Positions 35,108 to 43,514 are shown, counted from the first letter of the stretch. The stretch: DNA of 64,000 bases from Kitasatospora aureofaciens (GCA_000720845.1 JODU01000016.1:1-64000); one strand, 5' to 3'. The notes: generated by a model from the sequence alone, not told the origin. A program made the numbers and translations.

Positions 35108-35250
35108 CCGCCCTTCAGCGCCCTACGTCTCCTCCTTCGCGGCTTGCCCAGGCCGGCAGCGTCACTGAGGAGGGCGGATCCGGCGTCGGCCCGCCTGGCC
35201 GGACCGCTGTTGTCCTGGCAGTGGGGACGGCGGCGGCCGCCGAAAGGCCG

Positions 35251-35288
35251 GGGCCGTCCTCCCGACCCCCGTGGCGGGAGGACGGCCC
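35251..35288. terminator. Bidirectional terminator hairpin
   Basis: Perfect 14-bp arms (35251-35264 and 35275-35288) with a 10-nt loop, between the convergent MFS gene and the secreted-protein gene. Confidence 0.8.
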
Positions 35289-35309
35289 GGTCTTTCGGCA
35301 GCCGCCTGG

Positions 35310-35933
35310 TCAGTAGAGCCTGTCGACGGCCGTCCTCGTGGTCTTCTTGAAGGCGGCCACGGGCGCGTCCCCGAAGTCGCCCAGCTGTGACCACTTCACG
35401 ACGGTGACGGTCCTGCCGTCCCGCCCGACCGACAGCAGAGCGATGTCGGTGGCGCCCCACGACGTCTCGGTGTGCAGGCCGCGGACGCGGGCGCCCTCCT
35501 CGACCGGCAGCGAGCCGTAGTCGCGGCCCTCCGCCTCGACGTCCGGCGAAGTCTCCTCGATGCGGTCGGCGCAGGTGCGGATCAGGTCGTCGTAGTGCTT
35601 CGCCAGGGCCTTGGCCTGGGCCGCCGTGCCCGCGACGACGGTCAACTGCACGGCACTGGTGTCCAGGTCGGTCCGGAAGTGCCGGTGCCGGTAGTCGTAG
35701 GAGGGCACGCCCTCCGTGCTCACGCACAGGCCGAGTTCCTCCGGGAACCCCTCGGTGACCGGCCCGGCGGTCCAGGACGACGTCGGATGCGGCGGCAGCT
35801 GGGACGCCGACAGGAACGTGGGCGCGGCCACCTTCGGCGCGGCGCCGGCGGCCGGTGCGGTGAGGGCCGTGCCCACCGCGACGGCGGCGACGGTGAGCGC
35901 GGTGAGCGCGCTCGTTCGGGTGCGCATGGACAT
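35310..35933 (-). CDS. Secreted protein of unknown function
   Basis: 207 residues with a clear signal peptide (MSMRTRTSALTALTVAAVAV, cleavage near AAGA-AP at about 32). The mature part has two Cys (LGLCVST, IRTCADR) that may pair, and a repeat of beta-like segments (VQLTVVAG; RTVTVVKWSQLGDF). ATG at 35933 has GGGGG 7 nt upstream. Resembles small secreted PknH-sensor-like proteins of actinomycetes only in general shape; function unknown. Confidence 0.75.
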   Translation of the reverse strand: MSMRTRTSALTALTVAAVAVGTALTAPAAGAAPKVAAPTFLSASQLPPHPTSSWTAGPVTEGFPEELGLCVSTEGVPSYDYRHRHFRTDLDTSAVQLTVVAGTAAQAKALAKHYDDLIRTCADRIEETSPDVEAEGRDYGSLPVEEGARVRGLHTETSWGATDIALLSVGRDGRTVTVVKWSQLGDFGDAPVAAFKKTTRTAVDRLY

Positions 35934-36163
35934 GGGCGTTCCCCCGTGGATGATGCGTGGACGCGGATGCCGCAGGGAGACCGGTCGGCCCTGGCTTTGG
36001 TCGGTGCGACACCAAGAGCATCAGCGGTCACGGCGGCCAGGCGCAACAGCCGACGGCCGATCGACCGGGGTGGAACCATCCCAGCCCGTCTGACGTGCAG
36101 GTACATGGGGTGCCTGGGATACCGTCCCGGGCCGGTCGGGGTGTACGAGGACGGGTGGGACCT

Positions 36164-37606
36164 GTGACGGCACAGGACGGCGGCGACGGCGTCGACGAGG
36201 TGGCCGAGTTCGCGGCGCTGCTGCGGGCGTTGAAGGAGCGCACGGACCGCAGCTACGGCTCGCTGGCCCGCCGCCTGGGCATGAACACCTCGACGCTGCA
36301 CCGCTACTGCGCGGGCGACGCGGTGCCGCTCGACTTCGCCCCCGTGGAACGCTTCGCCGCCCTGTGCGGGGCGACCCCGGAGCAACGTCTGGAGCTCCAC
36401 CGCCACTGGCTCCTGGCCGTATCAGCGCGCCACCGGCCCCGTACGGCGGGGAGCGCGCCCGGCCCCGCGGCGGCGGAAGCCGTGAACGACGCGGCGGACG
36501 GACCGGACACAGCGGTGGAGGGCACCACCGGGCCGAACACGGCGCCGACGGCCGACGGCGGCCCGCTCGTCACCCCGGACCCGGCACCGAAGGCCCCCAG
36601 CAGCCCGGCCGCCGAAACGGACCCCGCGCCCAGGCCGCCCGAGGCGTCCGCGCCTCCGCTCCCGCGCCGCCCCTGGTACCGCCGCGGACGTCTCGTGGTC
36701 GGGGCGGCCTCCGTCTGTGCCGTGCTCGCGACGCTCGGGACCCTGTCCGCACCGCCGGACGAGCCGCGGGCGTCCGGCGGCGGTCCTGTCCAGAACGCCG
36801 ACCCGACGGCGTCCCGTACGGCCGAGCCCGGGGCACCCGAGCGACCCAGCCTCTCATCCGCCCCGAGCGACACCCCCACCTCCGGCACCTCCGAGCGGAC
36901 GCCAGGCTCCGCCACCCCGAAGACGAAACCAGGCGCATCCCGCCCGCCCGGCGCGACATCCGCCTCACCTCGCGGCGAACAGCCTGCCGGGCTGCCGCTC
37001 ACCTGGTCCGTCAACTCCCAGGCCTGGAAACTCGGCTGCGGCCACGACTACGTCATCGCCAAACCCCCGAGTCAGGTTCCTCCTCCCCCAGCCCCGCAGG
37101 ACGCGGCGCCCTGGGCGGCGACGCAGAGCGCGGTGCACGGTGGCGAGACACTCGTGCAGCTGTCGGTGCAGGGGCGCAGCGACACGGCCGTCGTGCTGGA
37201 GGCGCTGCGTGTGCGCGTGGTCGGCCGTACGGCGCCGGCCGAGGGCAACGCCTACGCCATGGACCAGGGCTGCGGCGGCTCGATCACTCCCCGGTACTTC
37301 GCCGTCGACCTGGACAAGGACCGCCCCATCGCCCGCGCGCTCGCCGGAAACGACTCCGGCACGCCGATCCCGGCCGTGCGGATGCCCTACCGCGTCTCGG
37401 CGAAGGACCCCGAGGTGCTGCTGGTCACGGCCGGTACCAGCTCGTGCGACTGCCGCTGGTATCTGGAACTGGACTGGTCCTCGCAGGGCCGCACGGGCAC
37501 CGTGCGCATCGACGACGACGGCCGCCCGTTCCGCACCAGCGCCATCGAGGGCCTGCCCCGGTACACGTACGACACCCTGGAACGCCGGTGGGGGCCCTAC
37601 GTCTGA
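36164..37606 (+). CDS. One-pass membrane protein with cytoplasmic XRE domain and extracellular domain
   Basis: 480 residues. Cytoplasmic helix-turn-helix (LLRALKERTDRSYGSLARRLGMNTSTLHRYC, about 20-50), a long Pro/Ala/Thr linker, one TM segment (about 185-205, GRLVVGAASVCAVLATLGTL), a second low-complexity linker, and an extracellular domain (about 285-480) with Cys in KLGCGHDY, DQGCGGS and SSCDCRWYLELDW. The layout suggests a DNA-binding protein tethered to the membrane and sensing outside conditions. GTG at 36164. Many Streptomyces genomes have such proteins; their function is unproven. Confidence 0.8.
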   Translation: MTAQDGGDGVDEVAEFAALLRALKERTDRSYGSLARRLGMNTSTLHRYCAGDAVPLDFAPVERFAALCGATPEQRLELHRHWLLAVSARHRPRTAGSAPGPAAAEAVNDAADGPDTAVEGTTGPNTAPTADGGPLVTPDPAPKAPSSPAAETDPAPRPPEASAPPLPRRPWYRRGRLVVGAASVCAVLATLGTLSAPPDEPRASGGGPVQNADPTASRTAEPGAPERPSLSSAPSDTPTSGTSERTPGSATPKTKPGASRPPGATSASPRGEQPAGLPLTWSVNSQAWKLGCGHDYVIAKPPSQVPPPPAPQDAAPWAATQSAVHGGETLVQLSVQGRSDTAVVLEALRVRVVGRTAPAEGNAYAMDQGCGGSITPRYFAVDLDKDRPIARALAGNDSGTPIPAVRMPYRVSAKDPEVLLVTAGTSSCDCRWYLELDWSSQGRTGTVRIDDDGRPFRTSAIEGLPRYTYDTLERRWGPYV

Positions 37607-37678
37607 AGGCCAGGACGCGAAGGAACCGATGCCGTCGACCGCCGCCTCCGCACGGCGAACCGGCGCCGGGCCGGGGCT

Positions 37679-38278
37679 CTACTCCTCCTCGGATGCCTCG
37701 TCGACCCCGAGATCGTGCCGCATGGCGGCTCTCAGATCGGACAGCAGAGCCCACGACATCTCCGTCTCGATCTCCAGGGCATCCAGTGCCTCGTCGCCGG
37801 GACGGCCGCCTGCCACCAGCCGCTTCAGCAGGCCATAGGTGCTGTTGAGCTGCTGGTTGGCCGCCCGGGCGTCCGACAGCACGGCAGCAGGCACGATCAT
37901 CTGTGCCTCGGCGTAGCTGTCACGCAGGGCCAGGCGGCGTTCCTCGAGCTGCCCGACACAGACGGAGATCTCCGACTCGTCCCGGGCCCGCAGCGCGTGC
38001 ACCAGATTGATCTGCGCGGTCTGGTACTGACGTGCCGTGGTGTTCAGCGCGATATAGCAAGTCCGGCGCAGATCGATCAGCTCGCGTCGAGCCGTGCTGC
38101 GGGCTTCCTGGCGCCGTACCTCTTCGGCATGGGCACGGTCCTCGCGCTGCTGACGGGCGGTCATGTCCAGCTCGTGGCGCTTGAGCCGGTCTGCTCTGCT
38201 CTGGGTCAGCAGGGCCGCGCCCAGGGTGCCGATGACACCGACAACAGCCACCGCGAGCGCGCCCCAGGTCTGCCCCAC
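37679..38278 (-). CDS. Membrane-anchored coiled-coil protein
   Basis: 199 residues: one N-terminal TM (GALAVAVVGVIGTLGAALLTQ) followed by a charged helical stretch (RADRLKRHELDMTARQQRED..) and a helical body rich in Arg, Glu and Leu. Family not recognised by name; this shape is frequent in Streptomyces. No operon partners. Confidence 0.75.
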   Translation of the reverse strand: MGQTWGALAVAVVGVIGTLGAALLTQSRADRLKRHELDMTARQQREDRAHAEEVRRQEARSTARRELIDLRRTCYIALNTTARQYQTAQINLVHALRARDESEISVCVGQLEERRLALRDSYAEAQMIVPAAVLSDARAANQQLNSTYGLLKRLVAGGRPGDEALDALEIETEMSWALLSDLRAAMRHDLGVDEASEEE

Positions 38279-38799
38279 GGCTCCTCCTCCCCGCCTCGGA
38301 CAGTCAGGTCTCCGGGCTTGCCCCCGGCCGCACCCCGCCCGCGTCCTTGCTGAAGATCATAGAGACGGGCCGGGGGCGGGGCTCCGTTGCCCTTCGACGC
38401 GGAGCAGCCCGACCCCGGGGATCGCGGCCCTGCCGACGACGAGCGCCGCCGCCGGCAGGAAGATCCCGCCACGGTTGCCGCCGGTCAGCGGCACGGCAAG
38501 CAGGATGCCCCGTCCGTGATTCCCCAGGCGACGGCCCGGGCGGCGGCGGCCGCGCCCCAGATGACGATGGCCGGACTGTTGCCGTCGCGCTCCACCATCG
38601 GCTCGATCTGCTCGGCGAAGGCGCTGACGGAGGTTGGGGAAGCCGAGCTTGGCGAGGTCCCTTCCCTCACCGGGCGCAGCACGGCCGCCCGGGAAACGAT
38701 CTTCCGAGGACTATGGCCACTCCCCCGGCCCCCGCACATCGGTCATTCCACCGGCAGGCGCTCTCGCGGCGGATTCGCCTACCACAGGGGCCGGGTGCC
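38279..38799. other. Decayed region without intact gene
   Basis: Minus-strand frames contain hydrophobic protein-like pieces (PAIVIWGAAAAARAVAWGI near 38560; GILLAVPLTGGNRGGIFLP near 38480) in different frames, as if a membrane-protein gene had been frameshifted. I cannot name it. Confidence 0.3.
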
Positions 38800-39290
38800 G
38801 AGTCCGTACGCCCCGGCCGGCACGCGTCGGCTCCGGGTGCGCGTGCACCTGCCGCACGACGCGGCTCGCGTCGACTTCGAGAACCGTATCGACAAGGACG
38901 CGACCCTCACCAAGGAGTGCCTTCTTCACCTTCCCCTTCGCCCTCGACGACCCCGCCGTGCACACGGAGACCACGGGCGGCGTCCTGGGTACCGACCGCG
39001 AGACCGTGCCGGGTTCCGCGGCCCACATGCGTGCCGTCCGGCGCTGGATCAGCCTGAGTGACGGCGCCCACCACGCGGCGCCGACGACGGCCGACGCCCC
39101 GCTCGTCCAGCAAGGCCCGGGCCGACGAACTCGCCGTGCGCGTCGCCGCCGTCACCGGCCACCCCCTGGTGCCGGTACGCGCCCGCGCCGGAGCCGGGGC
39201 CGCGTCCCCGGCGCAGACCCGGTTCCTGGCCCTGGACGATCCCCGGGTGCGGCTCGTCGGGGCCCGGACACGGTCTCCGGGCTGCGGCCG
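38800..39290 (+). pseudogene. Glycoside hydrolase family 38-like relic (C-terminal part)
   Basis: Successive plus-strand frames encode HDAARVDFENRIDKDATLTKE, then FFTFPFALDDPAVHTETTGG, VPGSAAHMRAVRRWISLSDG and DAPLVQ, and in a further frame PVRARAGAGAASPAQTRFLALDDPRV. The order matches the beta-sandwich region of GH38 alpha-mannosidase-like proteins (ENxxxKExxFxxFPFAxDDP.., GSARHMRAIRxW, DAPLVQ). At least two frame changes; no catalytic domain. Dead fragment. Confidence 0.6.
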
Positions 39291-39308
39291 TCGGCTCCGC
39301 ACCCGCGC

Positions 39309-40175
39309 CTACGCGGACAGTGCCCCGCTCTGTTCCGCCCTGCGGTGGCGCGCGCTCAGCCGGGAACCGGATTCCCGGCGGGCGGCGCGGCGCAGCAGCG
39401 GGACGGCGAGGAGGAAGCCGAGGACGGTCCAGGCGGTCAGGACCAGGGCGACCGTGGCCAGCTCCCAGGAACCCGCGGCCTCGGCGCTTCGCGCGGCGTC
39501 CGGCAGCAGCGCCGAACGCAGGCCCTGCGCCATCCACTTGAGCGGGAAGACCGAGGCCGCCTGCTGGACCGGCCCGGGCAGCGAGGTGATCGGGAAGACC
39601 GTCCCGGACGTGATCAGCAGCCCCATCACCGGCAGCATGATGAGCGCCAGTGCCTCGCGCGGGTTGGGCAGCACGGCGCCGATCGCCGCGCCCAGCGGCA
39701 CGACCGCGAGCAGCCCGAGCGTGGTGACCCACAGCAGCGTCAGCCAGCCGGTCGGTCCGTGCGGCAGCGGCCCGTCCACGAGCACGGCCGCCGCCAGCAG
39801 GAGCAGTGCCAGGGTGCCGAGCGCCGTGACGACCACCAGCACGCACTTGGCCACGAGGTAGGCCCGTATCCCGCCGGGGGTGGCGCGCAGCCGCAGCAGG
39901 GCGCCCTCCTCCCGCTCGGTCACCAGGATCTGCGGAAGGCTGACCAGTCCGATCTGGAACAGCAGGTAGGCGGCGAAGCCGGCCAGCACCAGGTGGGCCA
40001 TCGGCGTCCCGGTGCCCGGCACGTCGGCGCCGACGAAGGCGGCGACGACCAGCGCGACGAACACGTTGGTCAGGTGCCCGGACAGCTCCTTCGGAGTGCG
40101 CAGCAGCTGACGCAGTTCGATGCCGCCGCGCTGGAGCCCGGCACGCCAGTGTCCCGTCATGTGTGTTCCCTTCAT
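39309..40175 (-). CDS. ABC-2 type transporter permease
   Basis: 288 residues, six hydrophobic segments, with the ABC-2 pattern (ELRQLLRTPKELSGHLTNVFVALVVAA; LLITSGTVFPITSLPGPVQQAASVFPLKWMAQGLR). Its ATG overlaps the TGA of the ATPase gene by 4 nt, the last of four coupled genes. Forms an exporter with the ATPase at 40172; substrate unknown, drug or lipid export is typical. Confidence 0.9.
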   Translation of the reverse strand: MKGTHMTGHWRAGLQRGGIELRQLLRTPKELSGHLTNVFVALVVAAFVGADVPGTGTPMAHLVLAGFAAYLLFQIGLVSLPQILVTEREEGALLRLRATPGGIRAYLVAKCVLVVVTALGTLALLLLAAAVLVDGPLPHGPTGWLTLLWVTTLGLLAVVPLGAAIGAVLPNPREALALIMLPVMGLLITSGTVFPITSLPGPVQQAASVFPLKWMAQGLRSALLPDAARSAEAAGSWELATVALVLTAWTVLGFLLAVPLLRRAARRESGSRLSARHRRAEQSGALSA

Positions 40176-41071
40176 GCGGCCCGCGTCTTCCTCTCCGGGC
40201 CGTCGGCCGCCCGGTGCACCATGTGCAGGTAGGTGTCCTCCAGCGTCGGGCGGCGGACCTCCAGGCCGGGGACCGGCCCGTCCGCGTCCCGGTGGAGTTC
40301 GAAGACCAGCCGTGACGGGTCCGCCGTGCGTTCGCGCCGAGGCGTCCCGTCGTCGGCCGTCCAGCGGACCTCGGCCTCGGCAGCGGCCCGCCGGGCCAGC
40401 TCGGCCGGGGTGCCGCAGGCGCGGATACGGCCGCCGACCAGCATCGCGATGCGGTCGGCGAGCCGCTCCGCCTCCACCAGGTCGTGGGTGGTCAGCAGCA
40501 CGGTGACGTCCTCGTCGCGGGCCAGCCGCTCGACCAGCAGGTGGAACTCGTGCCGCGCCTCGGGGTCGAAGCCGGTGGTCGGCTCGTCGAGGAAGAGCAG
40601 CTCGGGGCGGCCGATGATGCCGAGCGCGACGTCCAGCCGCCGACGCTGACCGCCGGAGAGCCGGTTCACCTGCCGCCCGGCCTGCTCGTCGAGCCCGACC
40701 AGCGCCAGCAGCTCGGCCGGGTCGCGCGGGTCGGGGTAGTACGTCGCGAAGTGCGTGAGCAGTTCGGCGACCCGCCAGCGGGGGTGGTCGCGCCAGGACT
40801 GCAGGACCAGCCCGATCCGGCCGCGCCAGTCGTCGCCGCCCCGCTCCGGGTCGGTGCCCAGGACGCGGACGTCACCGTCGGAGCGCCGCCGGAAGCCTTC
40901 GAGGATCTCGACGGTGGTGGTCTTCCCTGCGCCGTTGGGCCCCAGCAGGGCGAAGACCTCGCCGCGGTGGATGTCCAGGTCCACGCCGCGCAGGACGTCG
41001 ACACCGCCGTACGTCATCGTCACACCGCGGGCCTCGACGACGCACCGTTCGGACGTGTGCCGCCGCGTCAC
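40172..41071 (-). CDS. ABC exporter ATP-binding protein
   Basis: 299 residues: Walker A GPNGAGKTT, signature LSGGQRRRLDVAL, Walker B LLFLDEPTTGFD, H-loop TTHD. The C-terminal region is the DrrA-like extension. GTG at 41071 overlaps the TGA of the winged-helix regulator (GTGA) and its own TGA overlaps the permease ATG, so the chain is translationally coupled; longer upstream frame is ignored. Confidence 0.93.
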   Translation of the reverse strand: MTRRHTSERCVVEARGVTMTYGGVDVLRGVDLDIHRGEVFALLGPNGAGKTTTVEILEGFRRRSDGDVRVLGTDPERGGDDWRGRIGLVLQSWRDHPRWRVAELLTHFATYYPDPRDPAELLALVGLDEQAGRQVNRLSGGQRRRLDVALGIIGRPELLFLDEPTTGFDPEARHEFHLLVERLARDEDVTVLLTTHDLVEAERLADRIAMLVGGRIRACGTPAELARRAAAEAEVRWTADDGTPRRERTADPSRLVFELHRDADGPVPGLEVRRPTLEDTYLHMVHRAADGPERKTRAA

Positions 41072-41406
41072 CGTGCGGCCTCCGACGGCTGGTGCCGTGG
41101 CGACGCCGGTGTACCGGCGCCTTCGACGATCGCCCGGAGCGCCGCGACGTGCCCTTCGAAGGCGGCGCGTCCCCGGTCCGTCAGCCGTACGTTCGTACGC
41201 CGCCTGCGGCCGCCGCCCTCCTTGCGGAGCTCCAGGTATCCGGCTTCCTCCAGGGTGTGGAGCTGCTTCGAGAGCGCGGAGTCGCTGAGTGAGAGGCTGT
41301 CGCGCACGAAGGCGAAGTCGGCCCATTCGGTGGCGGCGAGCAGCGCGACCACCGACAGCCGGGTGGCGGGATGGATCAGTTCGTCGAAGCCTGCGGGAAC
41401 GCTCAC
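41068..41406 (-). CDS. Winged-helix regulator (HTH_34/ArsR-like)
   Basis: 112 residues: FDELIHPATRLSVVALLAATE, SLSDSALSKQLHTLEEAGYL, and the basic wing RKEGGGRRRRTNVRLTDRGR. GTG at 41406 overlaps the upstream TGA by 4 nt and its stop overlaps the ATPase start. Presumed repressor of its own operon, acting at the double palindrome 41947-41992. Confidence 0.9.
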   Translation of the reverse strand: MSVPAGFDELIHPATRLSVVALLAATEWADFAFVRDSLSLSDSALSKQLHTLEEAGYLELRKEGGGRRRRTNVRLTDRGRAAFEGHVAALRAIVEGAGTPASPRHQPSEAAR

Positions 41407-41909
41407 CGGCCGGCCCCCTCGCCGGCCGGCCGTCCCGCCCGGCCGCGCAGGGAGCTGGTCGACCACCGGCTCACCGGCCCGACGAACAGGACGAACACGG
41501 CCGCGGAGACCGTGGCCCGGACCAGCGCACCCGTCATCGGCTCCAGCGGCTCGACCAGCCGGCCCGACAGCACGACCGTCCCGCCGGTCACCACCGCACC
41601 CGAGACGAGGCTCGCGAACATCCGCCAGTCGCAGCGGGAGTGGTGCAGCCGCACCCGGCTCCTGCGGCTGTGAGCCCGGGCCAGCGCACCCAGCACCACG
41701 AGATATCCGGCGAGCGCCAGCCAGACACCCCACCTGGGCAGATCCAGACCGGTGACGACCAGGAAGACCCACATGCTCGCGGCCGTCGCGTAGGTCGCGC
41801 CGGGCCCACCGGCCGCCGACCGCTCGACCTCGTCGTACACCCGCTCCTGCGGCACGCGGATGCGCTGCAGGTCCCTCCATGCCTGTTCCGCATCGACCGG
41901 TGTGCTCAC
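41403..41909 (-). CDS. Membrane protein, first gene of ABC-exporter operon
   Basis: 168 residues. A soluble N-terminus with helical DAEQAWRDLQRIRVPQERVYDE, then four hydrophobic segments (ATAASMWVFLVVTGLDL; GVWLALAGYLVVLGALA; MFASLVSGAVVTGGTVVLSG; ATVSAAVFVLFVGPVS). GTG at 41909 with GGAGG 8 nt upstream. Starts the four-gene operon; role unknown. Confidence 0.8.
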   Translation of the reverse strand: MSTPVDAEQAWRDLQRIRVPQERVYDEVERSAAGGPGATYATAASMWVFLVVTGLDLPRWGVWLALAGYLVVLGALARAHSRRSRVRLHHSRCDWRMFASLVSGAVVTGGTVVLSGRLVEPLEPMTGALVRATVSAAVFVLFVGPVSRWSTSSLRGRAGRPAGEGAGR

Positions 41910-41946
41910 GGCCACCGCCTCCCCGTGTGTGGGTCCGTCCCGCCGT

Positions 41947-41992
41947 ACTTTCCTACTGGGAAAGTTACTCATGACTTTCCCAGTAGGCAAGT
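41947..41992. promoter_or_regulatory. Double palindromic operator of the ABC operon
   Basis: ACTTTCC-N5-GGAAAGT at 41947-41965 and ACTTTCC-N5-GGCAAGT at 41974-41992, centres 27 bp apart. The two are also mutually inverted (14-bp perfect arms CCTACTGGGAAAGT / ACTTTCCCAGTAGG). Located 38 bp upstream of the first gene. Confidence 0.75.
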
Positions 41993-42330
41993 CGTGTTTG
42001 GGTGCGCTTCATGAGGGCGAAGACGCCCCAGCCCGGGTACTCACGCCCATGGCGGGCGTAGTGGGCGGGCTCGGTGGTGAGTTCTTCCCGTACCTCGGGG
42101 GCGAGTTCGTCTCCCGGGTTCCGGTCGAGCCGGCGGCGCATGCTGAGCCACTGGGCCGCGGCGTAGCGGTCCCAGCTGTTCTGGTCGGCCAGCGTCATTT
42201 CCACGACGGGTCTGCTGCCAGAAGGGTTCGCCGATCAGCATCAATCCTCCGGGCCAAGGCTGCGCTGGAGCAGTTGGGTCCGCTCCGGTGCCCGTGAAGC
42301 CCAGGTCGCGGGCCCAGGTGCACAGCACCT
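41965..42330 (-). pseudogene. SAM-dependent methyltransferase relic
   Basis: The minus strand has LCTWARDLGFTGTGADPTAP, then GGLMLIGEPFWQQ, and in another frame EMTLADQNSWDRYAAAQWL and HYARHGREYPGWGVFALM. These are the start of the SAM-binding domain, the GGLMLIGEP strand and the C-terminus of a class I methyltransferase, with an internal deletion between GTGAD and GGLM and a frameshift near 42195. Its last codons run into the operator of the ABC operon. Confidence 0.65.
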
Positions 42331-42373
42331 CACCCGAGCCAACGTTCGCCGCGGTGGCGGGTCCGATAATGCG

Positions 42374-42404
42374 TTGACGCCCGCTCAGGGGTCATTGCTA
42401 CTGT
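42374..42404 (+). promoter_or_regulatory. Promoter candidate upstream of RNHCP genes
   Basis: TTGACG (42374-42379) and TACTGT (42399-42404) with a 19-bp spacer, giving a start near 42411 and a leader of about 270 nt before the first RNHCP gene. The spacer is longer than ideal. Confidence 0.4.
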
Positions 42405-42459
42405 CGGGCATTCCGTCGGACTACTCGTGCCCGCTGTGCCCCGGAAGGGAGTGAGTTTT

Positions 42460-42519
42460 GTGCCCCGGCCCTTGCCGCGCGCGTCTCGCCGCACGGCTCC
42501 AGCCATCACGTCCTGCTGA
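42460..42519 (+). CDS. Possible 19-residue leader peptide
   Basis: GTG start with AAGGGAG 8-9 nt upstream, reading MPRPLPRASRRTAPAITSC then TGA. It lies in the long leader between the promoter candidate and the tandem RNHCP genes. Basic, proline-rich, ending in Cys. Could be a regulatory upstream ORF or chance. Confidence 0.3.
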   Translation: MPRPLPRASRRTAPAITSC

Positions 42520-42682
42520 CCCGTCCCACTCGGACGGTCGCCGGACGCGGATTTCCGGTGCTGTGACCTGCCCGCTCACCCCGTAGTCCCCGCGCGCTGC
42601 GGCATACGGGGGGCGCGTCTTCGGCGAGGCCGCTCGGCCTGCTCTTGCTGTCATGATCGACTTCTCAGCAAGGAGCCTCCGG

Positions 42683-43063
42683 GTGTCCAGGACCGACAAG
42701 ACTCACTCCCACACTCCGAACACCGTTCTGGCCGGCACTTTCACCTGTGCGTGGTGCGGCCTGACGGTATCCGCCGCCACCGGCGACGGCACACGGCGAA
42801 ACCACTGCCCGTCGTGCCTGCACTCGCGGCACGTTCTCGACCATGTCGAGGGCGGTCCCAGCGAATGCCGGGGCCGGATGTCGCCGATCTCCGTCGCCGT
42901 GCTGCGTACCGGCGACTGGATGGTCATCCACCGTTGCGTGCGCTGCGACGAACTGACCTCCAACCCCATCTGCACCGACGACAACCAGCTCATCCTGATG
43001 CGCATGGCCGTGCGGCCGCTGGCCCAACCACCGTTCCCGCTCGAAGCGTTCGGCGACCTGTAG
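42683..43063 (+). CDS. RNHCP domain protein (copy 1)
   Basis: 126 residues: FTCAWCGLTVSAATGDGTRRNHCPSCLHSRHVL (two Cys pairs and the RNHCP signature), then CRGRMSPISV and HRCVRCDELTSN. The Cys/His arrangement suggests one or two zinc-binding sites. GTG at 42683 with AAGGAG 7 nt upstream. Followed after 19 nt by a paralogue; both are likely one operon. Function of the family is not known to me. Confidence 0.88.
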   Translation: MSRTDKTHSHTPNTVLAGTFTCAWCGLTVSAATGDGTRRNHCPSCLHSRHVLDHVEGGPSECRGRMSPISVAVLRTGDWMVIHRCVRCDELTSNPICTDDNQLILMRMAVRPLAQPPFPLEAFGDL

Positions 43064-43082
43064 ACCGGAAGGAGAAGACCCC

Positions 43083-43514
43083 GTGCCGAAACGAGCGAAC
43101 AACTCCGGCAGACGTACGCAGGGAACGCGACGGCCACAGCGGCGCAAGGACGTCCTGCACCGCCAGGGAGGGCACCGGCGACACGATTTCAGGTGCGTGG
43201 GCTGCCGGCTGGACGTGTCCCTGGACGCGCCCGGCACCACCCACCGCAATCACTGCCCGAACTGCCTGGCCAGCCTGCACGTCGACCGCCGGATCCCGGG
43301 TGACCGGGCAGCGGCCTGCCGTGGGCGGATGGAAGCACTGAGCATGTCCGTGCGGACCGACGGTGAGTGGATGATCATCCACCAGTGCCGGTCCTGCGGT
43401 GAACTCAGCGCCAACCGGATCGCCGGCGACGACAACGCACTGGCCCTGGTGCGCCTCGCGCTGAAGCCGCTGCGGGACAGCGGCTTCGCCCACCGAACGC
43501 TGCTCCGGCTGTGA
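43083..43514 (+). CDS. RNHCP domain protein (copy 2)
   Basis: 143 residues with a basic N-terminal extension (MPKRANNSGRRTQGTRRPQR) followed by the same domain: FRCVGCRLDVSLDAPGTTHRNHCPNCLASLHVD, CRGRMEALSMSV, HQCRSCGELSANR. GTG at 43083. The basic tail, absent in copy 1, could bind RNA. The operon ends at a strong hairpin. Confidence 0.9.
   Translation: MPKRANNSGRRTQGTRRPQRRKDVLHRQGGHRRHDFRCVGCRLDVSLDAPGTTHRNHCPNCLASLHVDRRIPGDRAAACRGRMEALSMSVRTDGEWMIIHQCRSCGELSANRIAGDDNALALVRLALKPLRDSGFAHRTLLRL

Noticed and set aside
33766..35316. Long Arg/Pro-rich frame overlapping the MFS gene at 33698
   Set aside because: Typical off-frame translation of GC-rich coding DNA; the overlapping frame is a textbook 14-TM exporter.
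38634..40232. 532-codon plus-strand frame across the ABC permease
   Set aside because: Only its first part (GH38-like relic) is protein-like; the rest is antisense to the permease.
42421..42699. 92-codon minus-strand ORF opposite the RNHCP leader
   Set aside because: No ribosome site, biased Arg/Ala/Gly composition, and it covers the promoter and start of the RNHCP operon.
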